Positions 7,787 to 14,483 of a stretch of DNA of 18,357 nucleotides are shown piece after piece. Within the stretch, counting starts at the first letter, position 1, and each line of letters starts with the position of its first letter. The position numbers and the translations under genes are program-made. The DNA lies in assembly GCA_042091035.1 (NCBI GenBank), contig JBELIG010000051.1, positions 1 through 18,357 of the forward strand, in the 5' to 3' direction. The notes under the pieces are model-generated. The model was not told the DNA's origin and did no database searches. It saw only the letters and a program-made list of their open reading frames with translations. Source of the DNA: AM-2324 sp042091035 (lineage in GTDB: Bacteria > Bacteroidota > Bacteroidia > Chitinophagales > Saprospiraceae).

Positions 7787-8995
7787 TTAAGCTTTTTCTA
7801 TAATCGTCGCATAACCTTGGCCTACTCCAATACACATGGCAACCAATGCATAGCGCGCATTTCTTTTTTCAAGTTCTAGGGCAGCAGAATACAGGATTCT
7901 TGTTCCTGTTACCCCAAGTGGATGACCGATTGCGATAGATCCTCCATTTGGATTGACACGTGGATCATCATCTTTAAGTCCCATCTCACGCGTACAAGCA
8001 AGTGCTTGTGCTGCAAAAGCTTCGTTCAACTCGATCACGTCCATATCATCTAAAGTCAAGCCTGCACGCTCTAGTGCTTTCTCACTAGCCTTTACTGGAC
8101 CTATACCCATGATACGGGGTTCTACTCCGACCACTGCTGAAGATACGATTCTTGCTTTCGGTTTCAAACCATACTTTTCAACCGCTTCTCCGGAAGCAAT
8201 CAGCATAGCTGCAGCTCCATCATTCAATCCAGAGGCATTTCCTGCTGTAACAGATCCTCCTTCTTTTTTGAAAGCTGCTCGTAGTTTGCCCAATATCTCT
8301 AAGCTCGTATTCGGCTTAATAAATTCATCTTGATCAAAAACAATAGGATCTTTCTTTCTTTGTGGAATACTAACTGGAATAATCTCTTCTGCTAGACGTC
8401 CAGACTTCTGAGCATCTGTCGCCTTCATCTGAGACCAGTATGCAAACTGATCCTGATCAGCTCTAGAGATATTGTACATCTCAACAAGGTTCTCTGCAGT
8501 CACACCCATTCCATCTGTGCCGTACATCGATTGCATTTTCTTGTTTACAAAACGCCAGCCAAAGCTAGAGTCATGCATCTGTGCATCACGACCAAAAGGT
8601 TTGGAAACTTTTGAGATAACCCAAGGACCTCTAGTCATATTTTCAACACCGCCAGAAATAAACAAATCACCTTCTCCAGCTTTGATTGCTCTGTAAGCAT
8701 GAATAGCAGCAGACATACCAGAAGAACAAAGTCTATTGACCGTCTCGCCTGGAACTTGATAAGGAAGACCCGCTAATAGCAAAGCCATACGAGCTACATT
8801 CCTGTTGTCTTCTCCTGCTTGATTTGCACAACCAAGGATCACATCGTCTATTTTTTCTTTCGGAAGATCTGGATAACGCTCCATCAAACCCTTGATAACA
8901 TGAGCTGCCAAATCATCTGGCCGTACTGTTGATAAAGTACCGGTGAAATTACCTATAGGTGTTCTAAGACCGTCTATTATATATGCTTCTTTCAT
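7787..8995 (-). CDS. paaJ: PaaJ-type thiolase (3-oxoadipyl-CoA / 3-oxo-5,6-dehydrosuberyl-CoA thiolase)
   Basis: 402 residues, against 401 in E. coli PaaJ. It has the thiolase nucleophile C90 in NRLCSSGMSA, the NEAFAAQ motif, H358 in SIAIGHPLGVTGTR, and C388 in CIGVGQG near the end. The family cleaves 3-oxoacyl-CoA with CoA; PaaJ acts twice in phenylacetate breakdown, releasing acetyl-CoA from 3-oxo-5,6-dehydrosuberyl-CoA and from 3-oxoadipyl-CoA. The start was set at 8993-8995 (MKEAYIIDG) because its ATG overlaps the TGA of paaI as ATGA, a translational-coupling arrangement, and matches the usual thiolase N-terminus. A frame-consistent ATG three codons upstream (9002-9004) is possible. A general acetyl-CoA acetyltransferase would look similar; the operon supports PaaJ. 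Confidence 0.93.
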   Translation of the reverse strand: MKEAYIIDGLRTPIGNFTGTLSTVRPDDLAAHVIKGLMERYPDLPKEKIDDVILGCANQAGEDNRNVARMALLLAGLPYQVPGETVNRLCSSGMSAAIHAYRAIKAGEGDLFISGGVENMTRGPWVISKVSKPFGRDAQMHDSSFGWRFVNKKMQSMYGTDGMGVTAENLVEMYNISRADQDQFAYWSQMKATDAQKSGRLAEEIIPVSIPQRKKDPIVFDQDEFIKPNTSLEILGKLRAAFKKEGGSVTAGNASGLNDGAAAMLIASGEAVEKYGLKPKARIVSSAVVGVEPRIMGIGPVKASEKALERAGLTLDDMDVIELNEAFAAQALACTREMGLKDDDPRVNPNGGSIAIGHPLGVTGTRILYSAALELEKRNARYALVAMCIGVGQGYATIIEKA

Positions 8996-9414
8996 ACGTC
9001 CCATTCTTTGGAGGAGCGATAGACTGTTCCTTTAAAACTGCCGATCAACTCTTCTTTTTGATTAAAAATATCAATTTGGTAAAATCCGACCTTGTGCGTT
9101 GAATGTAGTTGTCTTGCTTTTGCAGTAATGATATCACCACTGTAAACACTTTTAAGATTGGAGATTGAAGCTTCGATTGAAACAGCATGTCTCCCAAGAC
9201 TATTACAGGCAAAGGCCAGGGCAGAATCAGCAAAGCTAAAGATAATGCCACCATGCGCTAACTTAAAGCCATTGGTCATTTCATCACGGATGGTCATACG
9301 AAGACTACATGCACCCTCTTCCACATGAATGCGCTCTATGCCCATCCATTGACTAAAGGCATCATTGTCATACATTGCATCGACTATCTTAGCTGCATCT
9401 TGCTTTTCTGCCAT
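8992..9414 (-). CDS. paaI: PaaI hotdog thioesterase
   Basis: 140 residues, the same length as E. coli PaaI. It is a single hotdog-fold domain with the family signature around residues 54-72: HGGIIFSFADSALAFACNS, in which D63 is the catalytic aspartate and H54-G55-G56 begin the central helix. PaaI hydrolyses aryl- or hydroxyphenylacetyl-CoA side products and is thought to free trapped CoA when the pathway jams. It starts six bases after the paaH stop, and its TGA overlaps the ATG of paaJ by four bases, so translation of the two is probably coupled. Confidence 0.93.
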   Translation of the reverse strand: MAEKQDAAKIVDAMYDNDAFSQWMGIERIHVEEGACSLRMTIRDEMTNGFKLAHGGIIFSFADSALAFACNSLGRHAVSIEASISNLKSVYSGDIITAKARQLHSTHKVGFYQIDIFNQKEELIGSFKGTVYRSSKEWDV

Positions 9415-9420
9415 TGTAAT

Positions 9421-10584
9421 TTATTTATTAAAAAACGTTTGTCCATCTCTAGCCATCCTTCTCAATAAAGGACAACAACGGTAACGTTCTTCTCTGTATT
9501 CATCATAAAGGGCATCGAGCTTGTCTACACAGTTTTGTAAACCAAGTTCATTGGCCCAAGCTAAAAGTCCTTTTGGGTAATTTACCCCTTTGGTCATAGC
9601 AAGATCGATATCAGACTCATTCGCTACCTGCATAAACAGGGTATCGGCTGCGAGATTGATAAGCATAACTACTACTCGATCAGCGATCTGTTTTCCGAGG
9701 TCCATATCCTTATTCGCTAGAGGCATTTCAGCTCCTTCACTATAGTCGTAATATCCCCTCCCTGCCTTTCGGCCATAGTAGCCTGAATCGGCAAGCCTCT
9801 TTTGTGTAAAAGATGGCATAAACCTACCATCGTAAAAGAAGGATGCATAAACCGTTTCCGTAACTTTGTAATTGATATCATTACCGATATAATCCATAAG
9901 TGTGAAAGGTCCCATTCTGAAACCTGCTATCTCTGTTAAAGCCCAATCAATAGTGGCAAAATCAGCTATTCCCTCATCATACATTCGAAGAGCCTCGCTG
10001 TAGAACGGTCGAGCGATGCGATTCACTATAAAACCAGGAGTATCCTTTGCCAGCACTGTAACCTTTGACCAACTATTGATAGTTTCTCTTGCTAAGGTCA
10101 AGTTTGAATCTGAAGTTTGAAGCGCAGGGATTATCTCCACAAGTTTCATAAGAGGTGCGGGATTAAAAAAGTGAATCCCCAAAAATCGATCTGCTTTCTC
10201 CAAGGCTGACCCAATTGCTGAAATAGAGAGAGACGAGGTATTTGAAGCGATTAAACAATCTGAAGAAACAATTTCTTCCAATCTTCTAAACACTGTCTTT
10301 TTTATATCTAAATCTTCAATGATTGCCTCTATGACAAGTCCACAGGATGCAAAGGCATCCATAGAAAGTTCATAAGAAATTCTTTCTTGTATATCTGCAG
10401 CAGTTTGGGCATCAAGTCGACCTTTTTCGATGAGTCGATTCATGATCTTTTGCAGTTTAGATTTGGCACTATTAAGCGCCTCCGGGTTATTATCGACTAA
10501 AACTACATTGTGGCCTGCTGTAGCTGCGACCTGTGCAATTCCTGAGCCCATAGATCCTGAGCCGAGTACACCTACTTTTATCAT
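9421..10584 (-). CDS. paaH: PaaH-like 3-hydroxyacyl-CoA dehydrogenase
   Basis: 387 residues. The N-terminal Rossmann domain (1 to about 180) opens with the NAD loop GSGSMGSGIAQ (8-18). The catalytic set is visible: S117 in SNTSSLS, H138 in GIHFFNPAPLMKLVE, E150, and N188 in DTPGFIVNR. The first 3HCDH C-terminal domain runs to about 285 (GYYGRKAGRGYYDY) and a second from about 295 to 387. E. coli PaaH is about 475 residues, so this version keeps both C-terminal domains but lacks most of the linker between them. The reaction is NAD-dependent oxidation of 3-hydroxyadipyl-CoA to 3-oxoadipyl-CoA, feeding PaaJ. A 3-hydroxybutyryl-CoA dehydrogenase is the main alternative but is usually only about 285 residues. 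It is the first gene of the operon, with a promoter-like sequence 42-71 bases upstream. Confidence 0.88.
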   Translation of the reverse strand: MIKVGVLGSGSMGSGIAQVAATAGHNVVLVDNNPEALNSAKSKLQKIMNRLIEKGRLDAQTAADIQERISYELSMDAFASCGLVIEAIIEDLDIKKTVFRRLEEIVSSDCLIASNTSSLSISAIGSALEKADRFLGIHFFNPAPLMKLVEIIPALQTSDSNLTLARETINSWSKVTVLAKDTPGFIVNRIARPFYSEALRMYDEGIADFATIDWALTEIAGFRMGPFTLMDYIGNDINYKVTETVYASFFYDGRFMPSFTQKRLADSGYYGRKAGRGYYDYSEGAEMPLANKDMDLGKQIADRVVVMLINLAADTLFMQVANESDIDLAMTKGVNYPKGLLAWANELGLQNCVDKLDALYDEYREERYRCCPLLRRMARDGQTFFNK

Positions 10585-10601
10585 ATAGCCTAATTTGGCA
10601 G

Positions 10602-10617
10602 TTTATTTGGAAATAAA
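10602..10617. promoter_or_regulatory. Palindrome in the paaH leader, candidate operator
   Basis: TTTATTT-GG-AAATAAA is a perfect 7-2-7 inverted repeat, 17 bases before the paaH start and just inside the predicted transcript. Its position would suit a repressor of the Paa operon. It is made almost only of A and T, so a chance origin is not unlikely. Confidence 0.28.
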
Positions 10618-10625
10618 TACGCACT

Positions 10626-10655
10626 CAAATTTAGGAAAAAAGACAGAATTTCAAT
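10626..10655 (-). promoter_or_regulatory. Bacteroidota-type promoter of the Paa operon
   Basis: On the minus strand TAAATTTG (10626-10633) is a perfect match to the -7 consensus TAnnTTTG of Bacteroidota. ATTG at 10652-10655 lies 18 bases upstream as a -33 box (consensus TTTG). Transcription would start near 10619, giving a leader of about 35 bases. Confidence 0.45.
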
Positions 10656-10680
10656 GATTTGGACAAGCTTTGAATAAGAT

Positions 10681-10721
10681 TAAAAAAAGAAAGGAGAAAA
10701 TCTTACGATTTCCTCCTTCTT
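10681..10721 (-). terminator. Rho-independent terminator of the endonuclease gene
   Basis: Arms 10687-10702 and 10707-10721 (AAGAAAGGAG... and ...CTCCTTCTT on the plus strand) pair over 15 positions with one bulge around loop TTAC. The single A/C mismatch on the plus strand is a U-G pair in the minus-strand RNA, and seven Ts follow on that strand, so it acts on the minus strand. It begins about 20 bases after the nuclease stop. Confidence 0.8.
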
Positions 10722-10740
10722 AATCTTAATAATCTTAGAT

Positions 10741-12816
10741 CTATTTCTTGATAATTCGTTCTATATTCTGATTTCCTGATCCATCAGTGATTTTCAAAAT
10801 ATACATACCTGCATTCAGGTTCGAAAGGTTTAATCTTGTATTATACTCAAAAGATTTAGCAATAACTACTGAACCCTGTAGATCGAATAATACGAATTCA
10901 TTAGCACCTGTTCCTATTGCTGTAATGTTCAGCTCACCAAATGTTGGATTAGGATACGATAGAGTTGTTGTAACTATCGACTCTTCAATTACTTCAGAAG
11001 GATTTACCTTCAAGTCAGGAAGCATTCTTCTGTTATTTACTAACAAAATTGATCCTGCAGACGCACGACCACTAATACCTGTCGTGCCTGTCACTACTAC
11101 TTCATCAATATAAATTTGATCAGCGTTTGCACTTGCATCACATTGAATTCTAATTTTAGATTGGGAAGTATAAGAGATCCCATAGTCATTTAAATCCAAG
11201 GAAACGTCATAGAAAGTATTGTTTGAGAAATCTGTTCCTCTCGCAAAAGTTTCAATTGTAGTCCAAGTACTTCCATTGTCATCAGAATATTTCACAAAGA
11301 AATCCTCTCCATTTTCCATACTGTAGGCTCGGAATGCAAAATCAAGGGTAACTTCAGAATAAGCATCCAAATCCATGCTTGGAGAAGTCATAGAAGAAGC
11401 TACTCCTGAGTTATCTCGAAGTCTTATTGAATATGATCCTTCAGATGATCTTGAGCCATTATAACGATAACAATCTCCTCCTCCATCAGTCCAATTATCC
11501 CAACCAGTCTCGAAGTATGATGCAAGCACCTCAGTAGTTGTGGTTCCACCACCACCGCCTGATCCAGCTGCAGTCCATTCAATATTATCAATAGTAATTT
11601 GTCCAGCGCTTGAGCTTGCCTGAACGAAAGAAAGTGTGAAGTCACCTGTCATATTTACTGGAATATCACCAGACGAAGTAGCTACATTTTGAGTACCTCC
11701 ATTTACAGTTGTTAGGTAAACATCATTGACATATACATCCATATTCACAGGAGTGCTAAATGCTTGCATGTAATCAAACTTGAGTGTTGATATACCGCCA
11801 GAGATTAGACCTGAATTCACTTCTGCATTAGGTGTTCTTCCTTTTCCTAAGGTAGGAGAAGAACCTGTTATCGATTTATCACCTCGACAACTTGAATAAT
11901 CCCAGGTTGAACCATCCTGTCCGACAAAAGTACCCGACTGATAAGATCCTCCTTCAGAGAAATTATTAAAGTTTTCAACAAGTAGTGGATCGGTTCCACC
12001 GCCGCCATCACCGGAGCCACCAGAACATGTTCCTCCCCAAATATCACAAGCCCAAGAAGGATTATCAATAAAAGGATTTCTATTGCCCTGATATCCGAAA
12101 ACAACTTCATTTCGATTTTGCTCAAATGCGTCAACAGGATCATCGTTATGCCAGGTTAAAAGAGTTGATAGCTTAGCATGGATTGGATCATTTGTATTAT
12201 TATCAGCAGGAATAAAATCAACCAATTCAAGATCGACTTCCCCAGTATCTCCTTCATATCGTACAACCATATAGAAAAGCATACGTGCAACATCACCTTT
12301 AACTTCAGGTCTTGGTTCCCAAATCCACTGAGTGCTTGACGTAAAAGAACCTGTTGGACCATCTCCATCTATATATTCAAAATCTGCCTCATCAAACCAC
12401 CTTGAGTTTCTGGCAGAGTTTACAGTAATATCTGCTGGTCTTAAATGATGTGCATCCGTACCAGGACCTTGTGTTAATCCAAAGTCGCCTCTTGATTTTG
12501 CCCAGACGTGTTCTCTAGACCATCCAGATCCACTATTGTATTCTTGATCAGCATCGACAGACCATCCTGAGTAAAACAAAATTACATTATTGGGATTATT
12601 TGGATCTCTATCTGATTCTTTAAGTATGTCCCAAACATCAGTATTCGTGGAGGAATAGGGATAGGTATTGTGATCATCAATAACATTATGAAGGGCAGAT
12701 TTCAGTGCTGCTCCATTAAGCCCATCAGCGGTGCTGTAATACCCTGCAGGAATTTGTGTAAATAGTTGAAATACGCAAAGGCTTAGCGCAAAAGTTAGTG
12801 TTATTCTACTTAACAT
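10741..12816 (-). CDS. Secreted endonuclease I with beta-rich modules and T9SS sorting domain
   Basis: 691 residues. A signal peptide occupies about residues 1-21. An endonuclease I (EndA/NucM-like, beta-beta-alpha metal) domain covers about 25-260, with SREHVWAKSRG (E102, H103), TDAHHLRPADITVNSARN (H123, H124, N133, N137) and GNRNPFIDNP. A glycine-rich linker (265-274) leads to a beta-rich module (about 279-414), a second glycine linker (418-424) to another (about 428-577, with NGEDFFVKYSDDNGSTW and QIYIDEVVV, resembling MAM- or discoidin-like adhesive domains). Residues 619-691 form a type A T9SS sorting domain beginning LSYPNPTFGELN and ending in IERIIKK. The protein should cross the outer membrane by T9SS and be released or anchored outside, degrading DNA or RNA, for nutrient or phosphate gain or matrix turnover (inferred). 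The gene stands alone, with terminators on both sides. Confidence 0.9.
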   Translation of the reverse strand: MLSRITLTFALSLCVFQLFTQIPAGYYSTADGLNGAALKSALHNVIDDHNTYPYSSTNTDVWDILKESDRDPNNPNNVILFYSGWSVDADQEYNSGSGWSREHVWAKSRGDFGLTQGPGTDAHHLRPADITVNSARNSRWFDEADFEYIDGDGPTGSFTSSTQWIWEPRPEVKGDVARMLFYMVVRYEGDTGEVDLELVDFIPADNNTNDPIHAKLSTLLTWHNDDPVDAFEQNRNEVVFGYQGNRNPFIDNPSWACDIWGGTCSGGSGDGGGGTDPLLVENFNNFSEGGSYQSGTFVGQDGSTWDYSSCRGDKSITGSSPTLGKGRTPNAEVNSGLISGGISTLKFDYMQAFSTPVNMDVYVNDVYLTTVNGGTQNVATSSGDIPVNMTGDFTLSFVQASSSAGQITIDNIEWTAAGSGGGGGTTTTEVLASYFETGWDNWTDGGGDCYRYNGSRSSEGSYSIRLRDNSGVASSMTSPSMDLDAYSEVTLDFAFRAYSMENGEDFFVKYSDDNGSTWTTIETFARGTDFSNNTFYDVSLDLNDYGISYTSQSKIRIQCDASANADQIYIDEVVVTGTTGISGRASAGSILLVNNRRMLPDLKVNPSEVIEESIVTTTLSYPNPTFGELNITAIGTGANEFVLFDLQGSVVIAKSFEYNTRLNLSNLNAGMYILKITDGSGNQNIERIIKK

Positions 12817-12940
12817 CTCAAAGTGTTTAAAATTAAATGATTAGAGTAATTCAATCGAAAATAACTCAATCACTAACAACACTAAAGATATGTATATTAA
12901 CTATATATTAAATATTTTACACATATCAACTCAGCCAAAT

Positions 12941-12971
12941 AAAAAAGACCGACTTAGGGAGTCGATCTTTT
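12941..12971 (-). terminator. Rho-independent terminator of the DUF4197 gene
   Basis: AAAAGACCGACT (12943-12954) pairs with AGTCGATCTTTT (12960-12971) around loop TAGGG. The one C/A mismatch on the plus strand becomes a G-U pair in minus-strand RNA, where the stem is followed by more Ts (TTTTTTATTTGG). It begins 26 bases after the stop. The rest of 12817-12940 is A+T-rich and holds no clear promoter match for the nuclease gene. Confidence 0.82.
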
Positions 12972-12997
12972 AAACTAAAGCAATTTATAGTTCTTTC

Positions 12998-13723
12998 TTA
13001 TTTATCCTGCTTTGCGAAAACCCGTTTCAGCAGATCTGTAGTCCTTGAGGCAGTATTCTCACGAATATCAAGCTCCTTTAAACGTACCATCTCAAATAGA
13101 CCTTCTAATGCTTCTGAAGTCACATGGTCATCAAGATCTGGATTTGCCTTTTCGATAAAGGGAATTTTATTGTATTTATCAACAGCAGAGGACCAATAGG
13201 TTCTAGCATTAAACTTGTCCAAAGACTCAACAATTACGGGGTTGAACTCTGCATAAAGTTTTTGGGAAGTTGCCTTCTTAAGATATTTGGTAGCGGCATC
13301 CTTATCGCCCATCAAAATATCCCAGGCATCAGCAAATGACATACTAAGAATAGCTTGCTTAAATATTGGGGCAGCTTTCTTCGCTGCATCCTCAGCACCT
13401 CTATTTACTTTCTCAAGAATATTAGCTTCAAGGCCATTAAAGCCTGGTACATTTCTAAGTTTATCGGCTACTTTTTGAGCTTCTTCTGGCAAGAGAATCT
13501 TATAAGCACTTTTATAATATCCATCGGTAACACTTAATTTTCTCGCTCCCTCTGTAACACCTACTTCAAGTGCTTGCTTTAGGCCATCAGCAACATTCTT
13601 AGTTGTTAATTCATTAGTTGCCGTTGTGGCAAGTACTGAATCCATAGCTTGCTGTAATGCAGCTGGATCACATGATGCAAAAGTTATTACGCAAAGGCAA
13701 CCTAAAAAGAATCGTTTTATCAT
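12998..13723 (-). CDS. DUF4197 lipoprotein
   Basis: 241 residues with a lipoprotein signal: a hydrophobic stretch followed by the lipobox FASC with C18 as the acylated residue, so the mature protein should be tethered to the periplasmic side of a membrane. The body matches the DUF4197 pattern: GLKQALEVGVTEGARKLS near 48-65, the DGYY motif at 67-70, NRGAEDAAKKAAPIFKQAI near 107-125, a DAW-ILMGDKDAATKYL stretch near 131-149, and the closing IRENTASRTTDLLKRVF. It is mostly helical. The molecular function of the family is not known to me. The gene is flanked by a terminator downstream and 103 bases upstream without a clear promoter box, and nothing in the neighbourhood gives it a pathway. Confidence 0.87.
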   Translation of the reverse strand: MIKRFFLGCLCVITFASCDPAALQQAMDSVLATTATNELTTKNVADGLKQALEVGVTEGARKLSVTDGYYKSAYKILLPEEAQKVADKLRNVPGFNGLEANILEKVNRGAEDAAKKAAPIFKQAILSMSFADAWDILMGDKDAATKYLKKATSQKLYAEFNPVIVESLDKFNARTYWSSAVDKYNKIPFIEKANPDLDDHVTSEALEGLFEMVRLKELDIRENTASRTTDLLKRVFAKQDK

Positions 13724-13826
13724 TATAGTAAAATTTAGATGATTAGGATATAGTCTCCTAAAGATGAGGTCTTATTTCCAATAAAGGTTTTAGCAAAATC
13801 ATAAATTACTTTAAGTAAACCTTAAA

Positions 13827-14345
13827 TTATCCAGCATAAAATCGGATACAATCAGAGCATAGGCAACTGTTGTTAAAATTCAACTTTAGATGCTCAAGCC
13901 GTCCCTGATCCATCACCCCTGCATCCATACACCAACAAGTGCGATCTGAATAACAGAGCATTGGCTTACTGCAACGACCACACTTCTTTTTATAATCCGC
14001 CTTAGTCTGTATCACCGCCTTAGCGACCTGGCCACCCAAGGGCGGATTGTGCTTGGTAACCCGAATATCGATTTCCCGCAAATGTGAATAGTGATTTTTT
14101 ATACCTAAACCAATACGTTCGACTACTGTCTCTATCAATTTAGCTGGTTTATTCATTGCTGTTTTCACAATAGCATAAACCACTTCATAATTCACAGTTG
14201 ATTGAATATCATCACTTACAGCAGCTTTTAAGATATCAACCTCCATGAATATATCGACTGTATATTTACCTCCGAGGATATTTTCCTCCTCATAGACACC
14301 ATGATTAGCATGAAAAACCATGCCTTCTAATGAAAGTTTTGCCAT
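13827..14345 (-). CDS. folB: Dihydroneopterin aldolase FolB fused to a cysteine-rich CWC domain
   Basis: 172 residues. Residues 1 to about 117 are dihydroneopterin aldolase of folate synthesis: start LEGMVFHANHGVYEEE (E21/E22 region), Y53 in VNYEVVY, IETVVERIG (71-79), and the catalytic lysine K98 in VTKHNPP. The usual protein ends about there at near 120 residues. Here it runs on into about 50 residues with eight cysteines: CGRC (C122, C125), C131, the CWC triplet (C137, C139), CLC (C161, C163) and C166. This spacing matches the small cysteine-rich CWC family, presumed metal-binding, with no known function. The join has no stop or frame change. The aldolase forms 6-hydroxymethyl-dihydropterin in the cytoplasm; what the tail adds is unknown. 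It is divergent from the acyl-CoA dehydrogenase gene; the other folate gene, pabB, is about 3 kb away. Confidence 0.88.
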   Translation of the reverse strand: MAKLSLEGMVFHANHGVYEEENILGGKYTVDIFMEVDILKAAVSDDIQSTVNYEVVYAIVKTAMNKPAKLIETVVERIGLGIKNHYSHLREIDIRVTKHNPPLGGQVAKAVIQTKADYKKKCGRCSKPMLCYSDRTCWCMDAGVMDQGRLEHLKLNFNNSCLCSDCIRFYAG

Positions 14346-14424
14346 CTATTGACTTTATTTGTGTTTAAAATGTAAACATTTAACAATGCATCACACTAAG
14401 ATTAGAAGATTTGATGAATATATG

Positions 14425-14432
14425 TATTTTTG
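14425..14432 (+). promoter_or_regulatory. Candidate -7 box for the acyl-CoA dehydrogenase gene
   Basis: TATTTTTG matches TAnnTTTG exactly and lies 51 bases before the chosen ATG. The only TTTG upstream (14410-14413) is 11 bases away, too near for a normal -33 box, so the call rests on one box. Confidence 0.28.
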
Positions 14433-14483
14433 CATTTGAAAACCAAGCCTTAACTATTTTTTGAAAATCACTTTGTGAATACA

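Noticed and set aside
7785..7835. A longer paaY start at 7835
   Set aside because: The 17 extra residues would lie inside paaJ and do not look like any PaaY N-terminus; the ATG at 7784 fits homologues and operon spacing.
7953..8333. A 126-codon plus-strand frame opposite the thiolase
   Set aside because: Antisense shadow of a conserved thiolase; no motif, no promoter or ribosome site of its own.
13741..13826. Possible terminator for folB (AAGGTTT with AAACCTT, about 26-base loop)
   Set aside because: Only seven pairs with a long loop and a poor T-tract; also a nearly perfect TTACTTTAAGTAA that would leave a one-base loop. Too weak to call.
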